Source: Bacteroidia bacterium
Lineage (GTDB): Bacteria > Bacteroidota > Bacteroidia > Palsa-965
Direction: 5' to 3'
Length of the DNA: 64,000 nucleotides
Assembly (NCBI GenBank): GCA_025454955.1
Contig: JALONL010000004.1
Location: forward strand, 1 to 64,000
A model generated the notes under the pieces. That model made no database searches. It saw nothing but the letters and a program-made list of their open reading frames with translations, and was not told where the DNA came from. Each line of letters opens with the position of its first letter. Position 1 is the stretch's first letter. Position numbers and translations under genes: made by a program. Of this stretch, positions 33,650 to 43,241 are shown piece by piece.

Positions 33650-33655
33650 ACACCT

Positions 33656-34414
33656 ATGTTCTTCTTTCTCTCCAAAATACTTTCCTTCCTGCTGCTGCCC
33701 TTTACGTGGGCCATCCTGCTGCTGCTGTGGAGCCTGTTTACCAAAAAAGAACACATCCGCAAACGCGCATTGCTGGCGGGAGTAATTGTGCTTTACCTGT
33801 TCAGCAATCGTTTTGTGCTCGACACCGTAATGCGCGCCTGGGAAATTCCCGCCACCGCCGAACCCGCCGCAGGCAGCTACGATGCCATAATTGTACTCGG
33901 TGGAACCAGTGCATGGGACGAACAACTCGACCGTGTACAATTCACACGCGGCGGCGACCGGCTTTTTCAGGGACTCCAGCTGTTGCGCAAAGGCGTGGCA
34001 CCCAAACTCATTTTTACCGGCGGCTCGGGCAGCTTAAAACACCCCGACAAATTAGAAGCCAACTGGATACAAAGCTGGCTCGTAAAAGCACATCTGCACG
34101 ACTCGGCCATTGTGTTTGAAAACCGTTCGCGAAACACACACGAAAATGCAGCGTTCACCAAACCCTTGCTGGGCAAAGCAAACGGACGTTACCTGCTCAT
34201 CACCTCCGGCTTTCACATGCGCCGCTCGGTGGCCTGTTTTGCGCACGAAGGAGTAAAAGTTACGCCCTACGCCGCCGATCGTTATTCGGGCGGACCAATG
34301 CGCTATGAATTGGATTACCTGCTGCTGCCCGAAGCCGATGTAATGCAGGGCTGGAACCAGTTGCTGCACGAATGGTTTGGCTGCATCAGCTATAAAATTT
34401 CGGGATATATTTAA
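33656..34414 (+). CDS. YdcF/SanA/ElyC family membrane protein
   Basis: A 252-residue protein with two N-terminal hydrophobic segments (about residues 5-25 and 35-55) and a DUF218 domain: YDAIIVLGG (about residue 77), the loop LIFTGGSGS, the ENRSRNTHENA motif and a SGFHMRRS stretch. Family members contribute to envelope integrity, for example at low temperature or with polysaccharide precursors; the reaction is unknown. Confidence 0.85.
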   Translation: MFFFLSKILSFLLLPFTWAILLLLWSLFTKKEHIRKRALLAGVIVLYLFSNRFVLDTVMRAWEIPATAEPAAGSYDAIIVLGGTSAWDEQLDRVQFTRGGDRLFQGLQLLRKGVAPKLIFTGGSGSLKHPDKLEANWIQSWLVKAHLHDSAIVFENRSRNTHENAAFTKPLLGKANGRYLLITSGFHMRRSVACFAHEGVKVTPYAADRYSGGPMRYELDYLLLPEADVMQGWNQLLHEWFGCISYKISGYI

Positions 34415-34451
34415 AAATCATTCCCGTGAAACTATTTGGGAATTATAGAGA

Positions 34452-36182
34452 CTATCTCTGATTATTCTCCTGTTTCTCGTACAAACCTTTCAGCTTTTTA
34501 TTCTCCACCGGTTTCACAAGATAGTAGTACCAGCGAATTTCAAAACTGCGGTAGTCAATTGACGAACGGTTGATTTGTGTGGATTGAGGGGTAAAAGCTG
34601 TTCCACTGATCAACCCTTTTGCACGAATAGAAAGGTTAAAATCGGGATTGGTTTTCTTCCAGCGATAATATATGTTTTCACTATCCTGAAAAAACTCAAT
34701 TTCCGGCACAAAACGGTTGTTAAGGTATTGCGCGAAAAACGGCGAATAGTCCTGTCCGGTTTTTTCATTCACCAGATCAATAAATTGCTGCGATGAAATT
34801 TGCGAACGATAATACCGGGTGGCAAAAGTTTTGATGATATCAAAAAACAGACTGTCGTTATTTATACTGCTTCGCAGGGTATGAAGTATCCATGCCCCTT
34901 TCACATAAATATCGCTGTCTTTGTAGTTAAAATAGCGGATGCCCTTAGGCCCCACCACCGGCCGGCGGTTAATGATAAATAATTGTTGGTTGAGAAGATA
35001 ATTTTCATAATTCTCACGGCCGTATTTATGTTCCACAAACAGGGCTTCGGAATAGGTGGCAAAACCTTCGTGCAGCCATCCGTCGGCCAGATCGGCGGCG
35101 GTTACACTGTTTCCCCACCATTCATGCGCGGTTTCATGCAGTATGATATAATCAAACGCATATTTATGATGATTTTTATATCCATTCCCGTAAGCAATGG
35201 CACTCTGATGCTCCATACCTGCGTAGGGCGATTCAACCAATTTAAAACCATCTTCGTACCACGGATAAGCACCAAAACGCATTTCGTAAAATTTCAACTG
35301 TTCTTTCAATTGTACGAAATGAGTCTGCGCCTTTGTATAATTATAATCCAATACATAATGGTTGAGATCGAGCGTTTTTCCGGTTACCGTACTTTGATAG
35401 GTATCGTGCAGGAGGCGGAATTTACCGATGTAAAATGTCACGTTATACACGTTAATCGGGCAACTCAGTTTCCAGTTCCAGGTAGTGAGTGCGTTGCCTG
35501 CCGAAACGGTATCTATAAAACGTCCGTTGGCTACGGCAGTTAACCCTTTGGGCACGTTGAGGCGAATGTTCATCGAATCAGGCTCATCGTTCATGGCATC
35601 TTTGCAGGGCCACCACACGCCAGCCCCTTCGCTCTGGCAGGCCACGCCCATCCACGGGCGTTTCTGATCGTCGGTTTTGCGCACAAAGCCGCCGCGCCAG
35701 GGTGGACGTTTTGCATCTACCGGTGTGCCGGTGTAATTGAGACGAATCTGCACTTTTTTCCCTGCATCAATTACACGATCGGCACGCACAAAAACAGTGT
35801 TGTATTTCCACGAAAAACGCACCGTTCCCCACTCCTCTTTTTCGCTCATGCGCATTTCGGCCGAAATTAACTGCATGTGTTCTTTCAGATCAAGCTGAAA
35901 CGAATCGGTGGGTGTAACCGTAACCGCCGAAATAATTACCGTGCCCGAAATACTTTTTTCTTTCAGCGGGTTTTCGCCAAAATTTACCGAGAGGTCGTAA
36001 TGCTTTACATCATAACTATTACGCACCGGGGTTGACTCGCCAAACAGGGCGAGTGCAGGTGTTTTCTCGGGAAATTTCCCGGCGCGTTTCGGGTTATGAA
36101 TTTTAAAGTGAACGCCGAACACACTGCATCCGGCAAACAGCAGGGCCCATACAGCCACAAACAGGAAACGGAATTTCATCAT
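34452..36182 (-). CDS. M1 family aminopeptidase lipoprotein
   Basis: A 576-residue protein with a lipobox (VWALLFAGC), an N-terminal beta domain, and a gluzincin catalytic domain: exopeptidase motif YAGMEHQ (the GxMEN motif) and zinc motif HETAHEWWGNS with the downstream Glu in HEGFATYSEALF. It removes N-terminal amino acids from peptides in the periplasm or at the surface. The starts at 36182 and 36179 are two adjacent methionines. Between valS and ydcF, reading the same way as valS. Confidence 0.92.
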   Translation of the reverse strand: MMKFRFLFVAVWALLFAGCSVFGVHFKIHNPKRAGKFPEKTPALALFGESTPVRNSYDVKHYDLSVNFGENPLKEKSISGTVIISAVTVTPTDSFQLDLKEHMQLISAEMRMSEKEEWGTVRFSWKYNTVFVRADRVIDAGKKVQIRLNYTGTPVDAKRPPWRGGFVRKTDDQKRPWMGVACQSEGAGVWWPCKDAMNDEPDSMNIRLNVPKGLTAVANGRFIDTVSAGNALTTWNWKLSCPINVYNVTFYIGKFRLLHDTYQSTVTGKTLDLNHYVLDYNYTKAQTHFVQLKEQLKFYEMRFGAYPWYEDGFKLVESPYAGMEHQSAIAYGNGYKNHHKYAFDYIILHETAHEWWGNSVTAADLADGWLHEGFATYSEALFVEHKYGRENYENYLLNQQLFIINRRPVVGPKGIRYFNYKDSDIYVKGAWILHTLRSSINNDSLFFDIIKTFATRYYRSQISSQQFIDLVNEKTGQDYSPFFAQYLNNRFVPEIEFFQDSENIYYRWKKTNPDFNLSIRAKGLISGTAFTPQSTQINRSSIDYRSFEIRWYYYLVKPVENKKLKGLYEKQENNQR

Positions 36183-36190
36183 TTCGGGAT

Positions 36191-36219
36191 ATAAAAAATC
36201 CCGGAACAATGTCCGGGAT
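36191..36219 (-). terminator. Terminator of valS
   Basis: On the minus strand ATCCCGGA/TCCGGGAT forms an 8-bp stem with a 6-nt loop, followed by TTTTTT. It separates valS from the aminopeptidase gene. Confidence 0.8.
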
Positions 36220-36233
36220 AAAGTATTGAATAA

Positions 36234-38855
36234 TTAAAGCTGAGCGAGTTGCTCTTCGATAGCTTTTATTTTTGCCAGTGCATCGGCTTCTTTGTTGCGT
36301 TCTATTTCTACCACCTCAGGTTTGGCGTTGGCCACAAAACGCTCGTTGGCTAATTTGCTCTGTACCGATTTGAGGAAGCCCTGATTATAAATCAACTCCT
36401 GAGTAAGGCGCTTTCTCTCTGCTTCCGGGTCAATACTACCCGCAAGCACTACAAAATACTCGGTAGATTTCACGAGGAAACCCACAGCCCCTTCCGGCTT
36501 GGTATCCGCAAAGCTGATGCTTACGTTTGCCAGTTTTTCAATTACCGCATCGTAATTCGCATCGGCCGAGCCTTTAATCTGCAACTGAAGTTTATCCTTT
36601 GGCGAAAGCCCTTTCTGGTTGCGCAAATTACGTACCTGCGAAACGGCCTCCGCAGCCTGCGCAAAACGGTCGATGGCGGCCGAATCAAACGAGGCTTCTT
36701 TGGGCCACTCGGCCACAATGATTCCGTCTTTTTCGCCACGCTCAGCCATGAGGTGGTAAAGCTCTTCGGTGAGGAAAGGCATAAACGGATGCAGCATTTT
36801 CATTAACTGCCCCAGATAATTCATAGACTTTTCGTAAGTCGCTGCATCAACCGGTTTGGGCTGCCCGTCCACAAACTCCGGCTTCACTGCTTCGAGATAC
36901 CAGGCGCAGAAATCGTCCCACACGAGCTTGTAGGTACTCATAAGCGCGTCTGAGAGACGGAATTTGGCATAATGCTCATTTATTTCGGCAAGTTGCTGCT
37001 GCATTCGGGCACCAAACCACTCAATAGCCGCCGAAGCCGCCGCCGGCTGTGTGGCCGAAGCTTCTACGGTCCAGCCTTTGATAAGGCGGAATGCGTTCCA
37101 GATTTTATTGGCAAAGTTTCGGCCCTGCTCGCAAAGCGATTCATCAAACGGCAAATCGTTGCCCGCAGGCGAACTCAGCAGCATACCCACGCGCACGCCA
37201 TCGGCCCCGTACTTGTCAATCAGATCAAGCGGATCGGGCGAATTGCCCAGCGACTTCGACATCTTGCGGCCCTGCTTGTCGCGTACAATGCCGGTGAGAT
37301 ACACGTTTTTAAACGGCATCTCGCCACGGTATTCGTAACCGGCCATAATCATGCGCGCTACCCAGAAGAAGAGAATTTCGGGCGCGGTTACCAGGTCGTT
37401 GGTGGGATAGTAGTACTTAATATCGGCATTGTTTGGATCCTTAAATCCGTCGAACACCGAAATGGGCCAGAGCCACGACGAGAACCAGGTGTCCACCACG
37501 TCTTCGTCCTGCTTCAGATCGGCCGCAGTAATGTTTGCATCAATGGCTTTGGCTTTTTCCAATGCCTGGGCGGCATTCATGGCCACTACGTGCTGCCCGT
37601 TGGGCATATACCAGGCCGGAATGCGCTGCCCCCACCAAAGCTGGCGCGAAATGCACCAGTCCTGTACATTCTCCATCCAATACTTGTAGGTATTGAGGAA
37701 TTTGTCGGGAATGAGGCGGATATTGCCGTTTACCACGTTTTCGAGCGCGGGCTCGGCCAGCACTTTCATATTCACAAACCACTGCTGCGACAGGCGCGGC
37801 TCGATTACCGCATCGGTGCGTTCGGAGTGGCCTACGCTGTTGCGGATGTCATCGGTTTTTACGAGATGGCCGGCCGCTTCGAGGTCTTTCACAATTTGCC
37901 TGCGCACCGCAAAACGATCCTGACCGATGTACAACTGAGCGGCGGCGCTAAGCGTGCCGTTCGGATTGAGAATGTCGATGGTTTCGAGCTGGTGTTTTTT
38001 GCCCAGTTCGTAGTCGTTGCGGTCGTGCGCGGGAGTCACTTTAAGCGCACCCGTACCAAATTCACGATCTACATACTCGTCGAAAATAATGGGCACGGCG
38101 CGGTTGATGAGCGGTACCAGCACGCGTTTCCCTTTCAGGTGTGCATAGCGTTCATCGTCGGGGTGAACAGCCACTGCGGTATCGCCCAATATGGTTTCGG
38201 GGCGCGTGGTGGCAATGGTTACGCGCTCGTCGCTGCCTTCTACCTGATAGCTGAGGTAGAAAAGCCGCGAGTTGGTTTCCTTCATTATCACTTCCTCATC
38301 CGAAACCGCCGTAAGCGCCGCCGGATCCCAGTTCACCATGCGGTGCCCGCGATATACGAGGCCTTTTTCGTAGAGGCGAACAAATACTTCAATTACGGCA
38401 TTGCTCAAATCCTCCTCCATCGTGAAACGGGTTCGTTCCCAGTCGCACGAAGCACCCAGCTTTTTAAGCTGCTCGAGAATAATGCCGCCGTATTTGTCTT
38501 TCCAGGCAAAGGCATGTTTGAGGAATTCCTCGCGGGTAAGATCCTGCTTTTTAATGCCCTGTTCGGCCAGCAGTTTTACCACCTTGGCTTCGGTGGCAAT
38601 GGAAGCATGGTCGGTGCCGGGCACCCAGCAGGCATTTTTACCCTGCATACGGGCACGGCGGACCAGCACATCCTGAATGGTATTGTTAAGCATGTGGCCC
38701 ATGTGCAGCACCCCGGTAACGTTTGGCGGGGGAATGACTATGGTGTAAGGTTCACGCTCATCGGGGACAGAACGGAAAAAGCCGTTATCCATCCACCATT
38801 TGTACCATTTCTGTTCTGCCAGTTGCGGCTCGTAAGTTTTGGGAATTTCGTCCAT
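36234..38855 (-). CDS. valS: Valine--tRNA ligase
   Basis: An 873-residue class I synthetase. HIGH motif variant PPNVTGVLHMGH at about residues 43-54, editing domain in the middle (TTRPETILGDTAVAVHPDD), KMSKS loop GRKMSKSLGNSPDPLDL at about residue 540, anticodon-binding domain, and a C-terminal tRNA-binding coiled coil (from about 805, DPEAERKRLTQEL). It charges tRNA-Val with valine. ATG 38855 is chosen because 17 upstream residues (hydrophobic, leader-like) are atypical of the family. Confidence 0.97.
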   Translation of the reverse strand: MDEIPKTYEPQLAEQKWYKWWMDNGFFRSVPDEREPYTIVIPPPNVTGVLHMGHMLNNTIQDVLVRRARMQGKNACWVPGTDHASIATEAKVVKLLAEQGIKKQDLTREEFLKHAFAWKDKYGGIILEQLKKLGASCDWERTRFTMEEDLSNAVIEVFVRLYEKGLVYRGHRMVNWDPAALTAVSDEEVIMKETNSRLFYLSYQVEGSDERVTIATTRPETILGDTAVAVHPDDERYAHLKGKRVLVPLINRAVPIIFDEYVDREFGTGALKVTPAHDRNDYELGKKHQLETIDILNPNGTLSAAAQLYIGQDRFAVRRQIVKDLEAAGHLVKTDDIRNSVGHSERTDAVIEPRLSQQWFVNMKVLAEPALENVVNGNIRLIPDKFLNTYKYWMENVQDWCISRQLWWGQRIPAWYMPNGQHVVAMNAAQALEKAKAIDANITAADLKQDEDVVDTWFSSWLWPISVFDGFKDPNNADIKYYYPTNDLVTAPEILFFWVARMIMAGYEYRGEMPFKNVYLTGIVRDKQGRKMSKSLGNSPDPLDLIDKYGADGVRVGMLLSSPAGNDLPFDESLCEQGRNFANKIWNAFRLIKGWTVEASATQPAAASAAIEWFGARMQQQLAEINEHYAKFRLSDALMSTYKLVWDDFCAWYLEAVKPEFVDGQPKPVDAATYEKSMNYLGQLMKMLHPFMPFLTEELYHLMAERGEKDGIIVAEWPKEASFDSAAIDRFAQAAEAVSQVRNLRNQKGLSPKDKLQLQIKGSADANYDAVIEKLANVSISFADTKPEGAVGFLVKSTEYFVVLAGSIDPEAERKRLTQELIYNQGFLKSVQSKLANERFVANAKPEVVEIERNKEADALAKIKAIEEQLAQL

Positions 38856-39005
38856 TGTAATTACCTTCGTTATTGTAAGCTGAAAAAGAAGCACAAAACT
38901 AATCAATTTTATGCCTATTTCAGCCTGATTCTGGCACGGTTTGTGCTGGTTTTAGTCTGTTAATCTGAAACGAAACAATACCTACAAGCTTACCTGATCA
39001 AAAAA

Positions 39006-39560
39006 ATGAAAAAGCTAATTCTACTCGCTGTTCTTGCCTTCGGAGTTTCTGCTCCGGCTCTGGCGCAGGCTCCTTCCACTCCCACCATGGATCGGCCCAC
39101 TGCTCCGGTAATGACCTTCGATCAACTGGAATATAATTTCGGTACCATCAAGCAGGGCGAATCGGTTACTCACGAGTTCCGTTTCCGCAACACCGGCAAA
39201 GAACCCCTCATTATCAATAACGCACAGGGTTCGTGCGGCTGCACCGTACCCGAATATCCCAAAGAACCCATTAAGCCCAACGGAACGGGTATCATTAAAG
39301 TAACCTTCAACTCGGCAGGTAAATCCAGCATTCAGGATAAAACCGTAACCATTACCTACGATACCGACAAAATCATCGTGTTGCACATGAAAGGTACCGT
39401 AGAAGCTCCGGCCCCGGCTCCCGCAGCCACACCGGTTCCTGCTCCGGCAGCCACGCCCAAAGGCACCACCGCACCGGCCACCACCAAGGCGGCTCCTGTA
39501 CCTGCGGCAGCGCCCAAAGCCACACCGCCGGTTATGCCCAAAGCAACTCCCAAATTCTAA
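39006..39560 (+). CDS. DUF1573 protein, first of a tandem cluster
   Basis: A 184-residue exported protein: signal peptide (MKKLILLAVLAFGVSAPALAQ), a DUF1573 Ig-like domain of about 100 residues (MTFDQLEYNFGTIKQGE, FRFRNTGKEPLIINNAQGSCGCTVPEYPKEPI, GIIKVTFNSAGK) and a proline/alanine/lysine-rich tail. DUF1573 domains resemble the ASPM/SPD-2/Hydin Ig fold. The Cys-Gly-Cys motif is shared by the cluster and may be a disulfide or metal site. Function unknown. First of five tandem copies. Confidence 0.88.
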   Translation: MKKLILLAVLAFGVSAPALAQAPSTPTMDRPTAPVMTFDQLEYNFGTIKQGESVTHEFRFRNTGKEPLIINNAQGSCGCTVPEYPKEPIKPNGTGIIKVTFNSAGKSSIQDKTVTITYDTDKIIVLHMKGTVEAPAPAPAATPVPAPAATPKGTTAPATTKAAPVPAAAPKATPPVMPKATPKF

Positions 39561-39593
39561 CATACAACCAAATCATTCCTGAACTTATACGCT

Positions 39594-40211
39594 ATGAAAA
39601 ACATCTTCACCATTGCACTTGTTGCTGCGGCATTTGGCGTGGCAAGCGCACAGGCTCCCGCCGCCAAACAAACAGCCGATAAAAAAACGGCAACCACCAC
39701 CGCTAAACCGGCAACCACAACAGCAAAACCTGCAGCTACCAAAGCCAAAGCTACTAAGCCTGCCGCCACTGCAACTCCCGCAGCCACCAACACCGACAAG
39801 GCCGCCCCGGCACAAACTGCCGATAATCAGGGCTACAAATTCGATAAAACCGTACACGACTACGGCACCATTAAGAAAGGCGCCGATCCTTACTGCACCT
39901 TCAGCCTTACCAATACCAGCAAAGAACCCCTGATTATTCAAAGCGCCACCGGCTCATGCGGCTGCACCGTGCCCGAATATCAGAAAGAGCCCATTATGCC
40001 CGGCAAAACCGTAGCCATTAAAGTACGTTACGACACCCAGCGCGTAGGACCGTTTGAAAAGCAGGTAACTGTAATGTTCCAGGGCAAAGACCAGCCGGCC
40101 ATTCTTAAAATCAAAGGAGTGGTAGAAGCTCCCCCGGCCGAAACACCGTTCCCCGCTCCCGGAACCACTCCGGCAAACGGCGCTCCGGTGAACACCGGCG
40201 GCGGTTTCTAA
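39594..40211 (+). CDS. DUF1573 protein, second of the cluster
   Basis: A 205-residue exported protein. Signal peptide (MKNIFTIALVAAAFGVASAQ), then a Lys/Thr/Ala/Pro-rich stretch of about 50 residues, unlike the first copy which carries it at the C-terminus, then the DUF1573 domain (YKFDKTVHDYGTIKKG, SATGSCGCTVPEYQKEPIMPG). The tail is again proline-rich. The repeated low-complexity linker suggests an extended cell-wall or periplasm-spanning stalk. Confidence 0.88.
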   Translation: MKNIFTIALVAAAFGVASAQAPAAKQTADKKTATTTAKPATTTAKPAATKAKATKPAATATPAATNTDKAAPAQTADNQGYKFDKTVHDYGTIKKGADPYCTFSLTNTSKEPLIIQSATGSCGCTVPEYQKEPIMPGKTVAIKVRYDTQRVGPFEKQVTVMFQGKDQPAILKIKGVVEAPPAETPFPAPGTTPANGAPVNTGGGF

Positions 40212-40241
40212 TCTGGCACACCTATTGATCTTAACGATCAC

Positions 40242-40637
40242 ATGAAAAAGTCAATCCTTCTCCTTTTTGCCGCCGCCGCAATGGCTGTCAGTGCCGGTGC
40301 GCCCAAACTGGAAAATGCACCCGCCATTGCCTTCGAAAAAGAGGTAATAGACATGGGCAACATTCGTAAAGACAGTGAAGCCGTTTGCGAATTCAAATTC
40401 ACAAACACCGGCACCGCTCCGCTCATTATCGAAAGCATTAAAGGACAATGCGGCTGCACCACCGTTTTACCCGAAAGCTGGACGAAAGAACCGATACAGC
40501 CCGGCGGTAAAGCCTCTTTCAAGGTCAAATATGATACCTCTACACGGGTAGGCATGTTCGACAAGAAAATTATGGTGCAAACCAATGTCGCACTCACTCC
40601 TTTTGAAGTGAAAATAAAAGGTAACGTGCTGCCTTAA
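40242..40637 (+). CDS. DUF1573 protein, third of the cluster
   Basis: A 131-residue exported protein, signal peptide plus one bare DUF1573 domain (EVIDMGNIRKDSEAVCEF, QCGCTTVLPESWTKEPIQPG). It lacks the low-complexity tail. A strong hairpin terminator follows at 40659-40698, closing the first part of the cluster. Confidence 0.88.
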   Translation: MKKSILLLFAAAAMAVSAGAPKLENAPAIAFEKEVIDMGNIRKDSEAVCEFKFTNTGTAPLIIESIKGQCGCTTVLPESWTKEPIQPGGKASFKVKYDTSTRVGMFDKKIMVQTNVALTPFEVKIKGNVLP

Positions 40638-40658
40638 CCGCAGCCGGCCCTCATACTC

Positions 40659-40703
40659 CAAAGAGCCGTATTCACCCGAATGCGGCTCTTTGATTTTTAT
40701 TGC
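40659..40703 (+). terminator. Terminator after the third DUF1573 gene
   Basis: CAAAGAGCCG and CGGCTCTTTG form a perfect 10-bp stem with an inner ATTC/GAAT extension, followed by ATTTTTATT. Confidence 0.85.
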
Positions 40704-40776
40704 GGGGAATGCCCTGTTTAACAAATTCTGGCCTGATACTTGCTCCGGTTAATTCAGCAACTAAACACTTTATCAC

Positions 40777-41415
40777 ATGAAAAGCATCCTCTCCCTCGCA
40801 CTTTTCCTATTCGGTGCCACAGCCGTACAGGCACAATCCACTTCAAGCGCCAGCCTCGACCCCAATGCGCCGGTAATGACATTCCGCATGGAAACCGTTG
40901 ATTTTGGCACCATTACCCAGGGAGACAAAGTAACCCGCGAATTTGTATTTACCAATACCGGCAAACAACCGCTCATTATTACCGAAGTAAAAGTAACCTG
41001 CGGCTGCACCGATCCTAAATTTTCCAAAGAACCCATTGCGCCCGGCAAAACCAGCACAATCACAGTAACGTTTAATAGCGCCGGTAAAATGGGCATGCAA
41101 AGCAAACCCGTGACCGTAGTATCAAACAACCGCGACGGTGATGTGGTGCTGCACCTCAAGGGCGAAGTAAAAGCTGCTCCCGCCGCCGGTGCCGAAGCCG
41201 CACCCAAACAAACAGCCCAGAATGGCAGCGATGCCGCCAAACCGGCTCCCGCACAAACCACTCCGGCCACTGCCACACCCGCAGCTAAACCCAAAACAAC
41301 CACCACTGCAAAACCTTCAGGTGCTGCCGCGGCCAACAAAAAAGCCACACCCGCAGCCAGTAAAAAGAAAGTGGTGAAGAGCGCACAAACCACCACGCCC
41401 TCGCCCAAACAATAA
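40777..41415 (+). CDS. DUF1573 protein, fourth of the cluster
   Basis: A 212-residue exported protein: signal peptide, DUF1573 domain (METVDFGTITQGDKVTREF, VTCGCTDPKFSKEPIAPG) and an 85-residue basic Ala/Pro/Lys/Thr-rich tail. The basic tail could bind anionic cell-wall polymers. A terminator follows. Confidence 0.88.
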   Translation: MKSILSLALFLFGATAVQAQSTSSASLDPNAPVMTFRMETVDFGTITQGDKVTREFVFTNTGKQPLIITEVKVTCGCTDPKFSKEPIAPGKTSTITVTFNSAGKMGMQSKPVTVVSNNRDGDVVLHLKGEVKAAPAAGAEAAPKQTAQNGSDAAKPAPAQTTPATATPAAKPKTTTTAKPSGAAAANKKATPAASKKKVVKSAQTTTPSPKQ

Positions 41416-41437
41416 TCAGATTTTTACATCCCCATGG

Positions 41438-41473
41438 CGGGCGTTGTTTTCGTTGAACAACGCCCGTTTTTTA
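41438..41473 (+). terminator. Terminator between the fourth and fifth DUF1573 genes
   Basis: CGGGCGTTGTT and AACAACGCCCG form a perfect 11-bp stem with a 7-nt loop, followed by TTTTTTA. The next start is only a few bases downstream, so the fifth gene needs its own promoter inside or before this hairpin. Confidence 0.88.
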
Positions 41474-41477
41474 TTCA

Positions 41478-41879
41478 ATGAAAGCATCTGTAATTCTCAT
41501 TGTATTTTCCGCCTGGCTCAGTTGGGGATTCGGCAGTTACCACACTTCGGGTAATGAAGAAAAAGCGGTAATACATTTCGACAGTACCGAAATCAGTTTC
41601 GGAAAAACAACTTCCGGAAAAACAATTACCCGCGAATTTTATTTTACCAATACCGGAAATATTCCGCTGATTATTTCCTGCGTGAAAGCCTCTAATAGTT
41701 CCTGCTGCGCCAGTTTCGACAATGTGCCGGTGCTTCCCGGACACAGAGGAAAAATCATTGCTTCATACAGTAATCAGTCTCACCAGGGGATAAAACGGTT
41801 TTGGTTTGCAGTAGAATCGAATCATTACGCCGGGGCGGTAATGCTTATATTGAGCGGCGAAATCATTACTGAGAAATAA
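41478..41879 (+). CDS. DUF1573-like protein, fifth of the cluster, altered motif
   Basis: A 133-residue exported protein with the same fold pattern (STEISFGKTTSGKTITREFYFTNTGNIPLII) but the CGC motif replaced by SSCCASFDNVPVLPGH and a shorter domain end. The most diverged copy. It immediately follows a terminator. Confidence 0.75.
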   Translation: MKASVILIVFSAWLSWGFGSYHTSGNEEKAVIHFDSTEISFGKTTSGKTITREFYFTNTGNIPLIISCVKASNSSCCASFDNVPVLPGHRGKIIASYSNQSHQGIKRFWFAVESNHYAGAVMLILSGEIITEK

Positions 41880-41909
41880 ACAGTAAAACAATCCGGAAAG
41901 AACGAAAAA

Positions 41910-43115
41910 TTATTTTGACGTCGCTTTCATCTTTCGGGCTTGTTCCATCAGTTGGTTCAAGATATCAAAATAGGCCTTCAACTGATATCGTTCAGTAAGA
42001 TCGGTATTGGTAAAGAGAATTATGGCCGCATTTTTATCGGGGTCGGCAAGCATTTCTGTTTTTATTCCCGGATCAGAACCTCCGTGCCCAATCAGTTTCC
42101 CGCTGTTTTTGGTACGCCAGAAAAGCCCCTCATTCTTTTGTGTGAGATCAATATTTTCGGGCTTGTGAGTGTTTGAAAATTGCAAACGGGTCATTTCTGC
42201 CACAGACGATTCTTTGAGTATTCGGCAATTCTGATAACTGCCGCCGTTAAGCAGGCATATAAAAAAGCGGGATAAATCATTCACAGATGTCCGTACACCC
42301 CCATCAGGATAAGTTGTGCATCCATACAAGGGTATTTCCTTCACTGTATCAGATGCAGTATTGTAAAGTCGTGCGTGCCGGGCCAGATCGAATTCGTTGA
42401 AAAACCATCCGGTATTCTTCATTTTCAATGGTTTTTGTATATGTCTGCGGCTGTATTCGTTGAGTTTCATGCCCGTCTGCAACTCAATAATGTAACCGGC
42501 CAGCGCGGCAGCTATATTACTGTAATCCCAATAAGTGCCGGGTTTTGAAACCGAAAAATTTTCTTTCGTGTAATGCTTCCCTCCCGGTACAAAATAAGCT
42601 TTCAGGAAATTGCCCAATGAATCGGGCGAATCTTTGCCGGTAAAATACAAACTGTCGGTATAAAACGGATAACGATCAAGAAGCGAAGAACTGTGAGTAG
42701 CAATCTGACGAAGTGTAATTTTTTCTTCAGGGCAATTGGGGTTTTGCACTTTAAAGGGCAGGTAGGAATTAATATCCTCATCCAGCGAAATCAGATTCTC
42801 TTCTACCGCTTTCATCATACAAACACCTGTAAAGGTTTTTGCAATGGAACCCGCATTAATCATGGTAAGCGGTGTAAACGGAATTCCGGCATTTCTGTCG
42901 GCATAGCCGTAGCCTTTCATCCATATCACTTTTTTATTTACGATTATGGCGGCCCCGATACCAATGAGCCTGCCTTCCTGCATTTTCTGCTGTATCAGAC
43001 TATCTAAACCTGTTAGTTCCCGATAAGGTTTGGGCACAGACTTACAGGAATTAAACATCTGCCATGACCCGGCTCCGGCCAGGGTAAGCAGAAATAAACA
43101 CATTAATTTTCTCAT
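41910..43115 (-). CDS. Class C beta-lactamase-like serine hydrolase
   Basis: From ATG 43115, a 401-residue exported protein (lipobox-like start, GAGSWQMFNSC). Serine beta-lactamase/DD-peptidase fold: S-x-x-K in NAGSIAKTF, Y-S-N in WDYSNIAAAL, and H-G-G in IGHGGSDPG. Such proteins are esterases, peptidases or lactamases; the substrate cannot be read. It converges with the fifth DUF1573 gene and diverges from the Lrp-type regulator. Confidence 0.88.
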   Translation of the reverse strand: MRKLMCLFLLTLAGAGSWQMFNSCKSVPKPYRELTGLDSLIQQKMQEGRLIGIGAAIIVNKKVIWMKGYGYADRNAGIPFTPLTMINAGSIAKTFTGVCMMKAVEENLISLDEDINSYLPFKVQNPNCPEEKITLRQIATHSSSLLDRYPFYTDSLYFTGKDSPDSLGNFLKAYFVPGGKHYTKENFSVSKPGTYWDYSNIAAALAGYIIELQTGMKLNEYSRRHIQKPLKMKNTGWFFNEFDLARHARLYNTASDTVKEIPLYGCTTYPDGGVRTSVNDLSRFFICLLNGGSYQNCRILKESSVAEMTRLQFSNTHKPENIDLTQKNEGLFWRTKNSGKLIGHGGSDPGIKTEMLADPDKNAAIILFTNTDLTERYQLKAYFDILNQLMEQARKMKATSK

Positions 43116-43241
43116 AACAGGCTGGTGAAATACATTGGCATTCACTGAAGCAAAAATATTGACGGGAAATTGTATATTTTGCGCAAAACATGGCAGCTAA
43201 ACGCTTTTTTTACTCATAATAAACGACAAAACGCATAAATA

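Noticed and set aside
36972..38963. 663-residue frame antisense to valS
   Set aside because: It is a shadow of valS, caused by codon bias on the other strand. It has no start context, domain or neighbour support.
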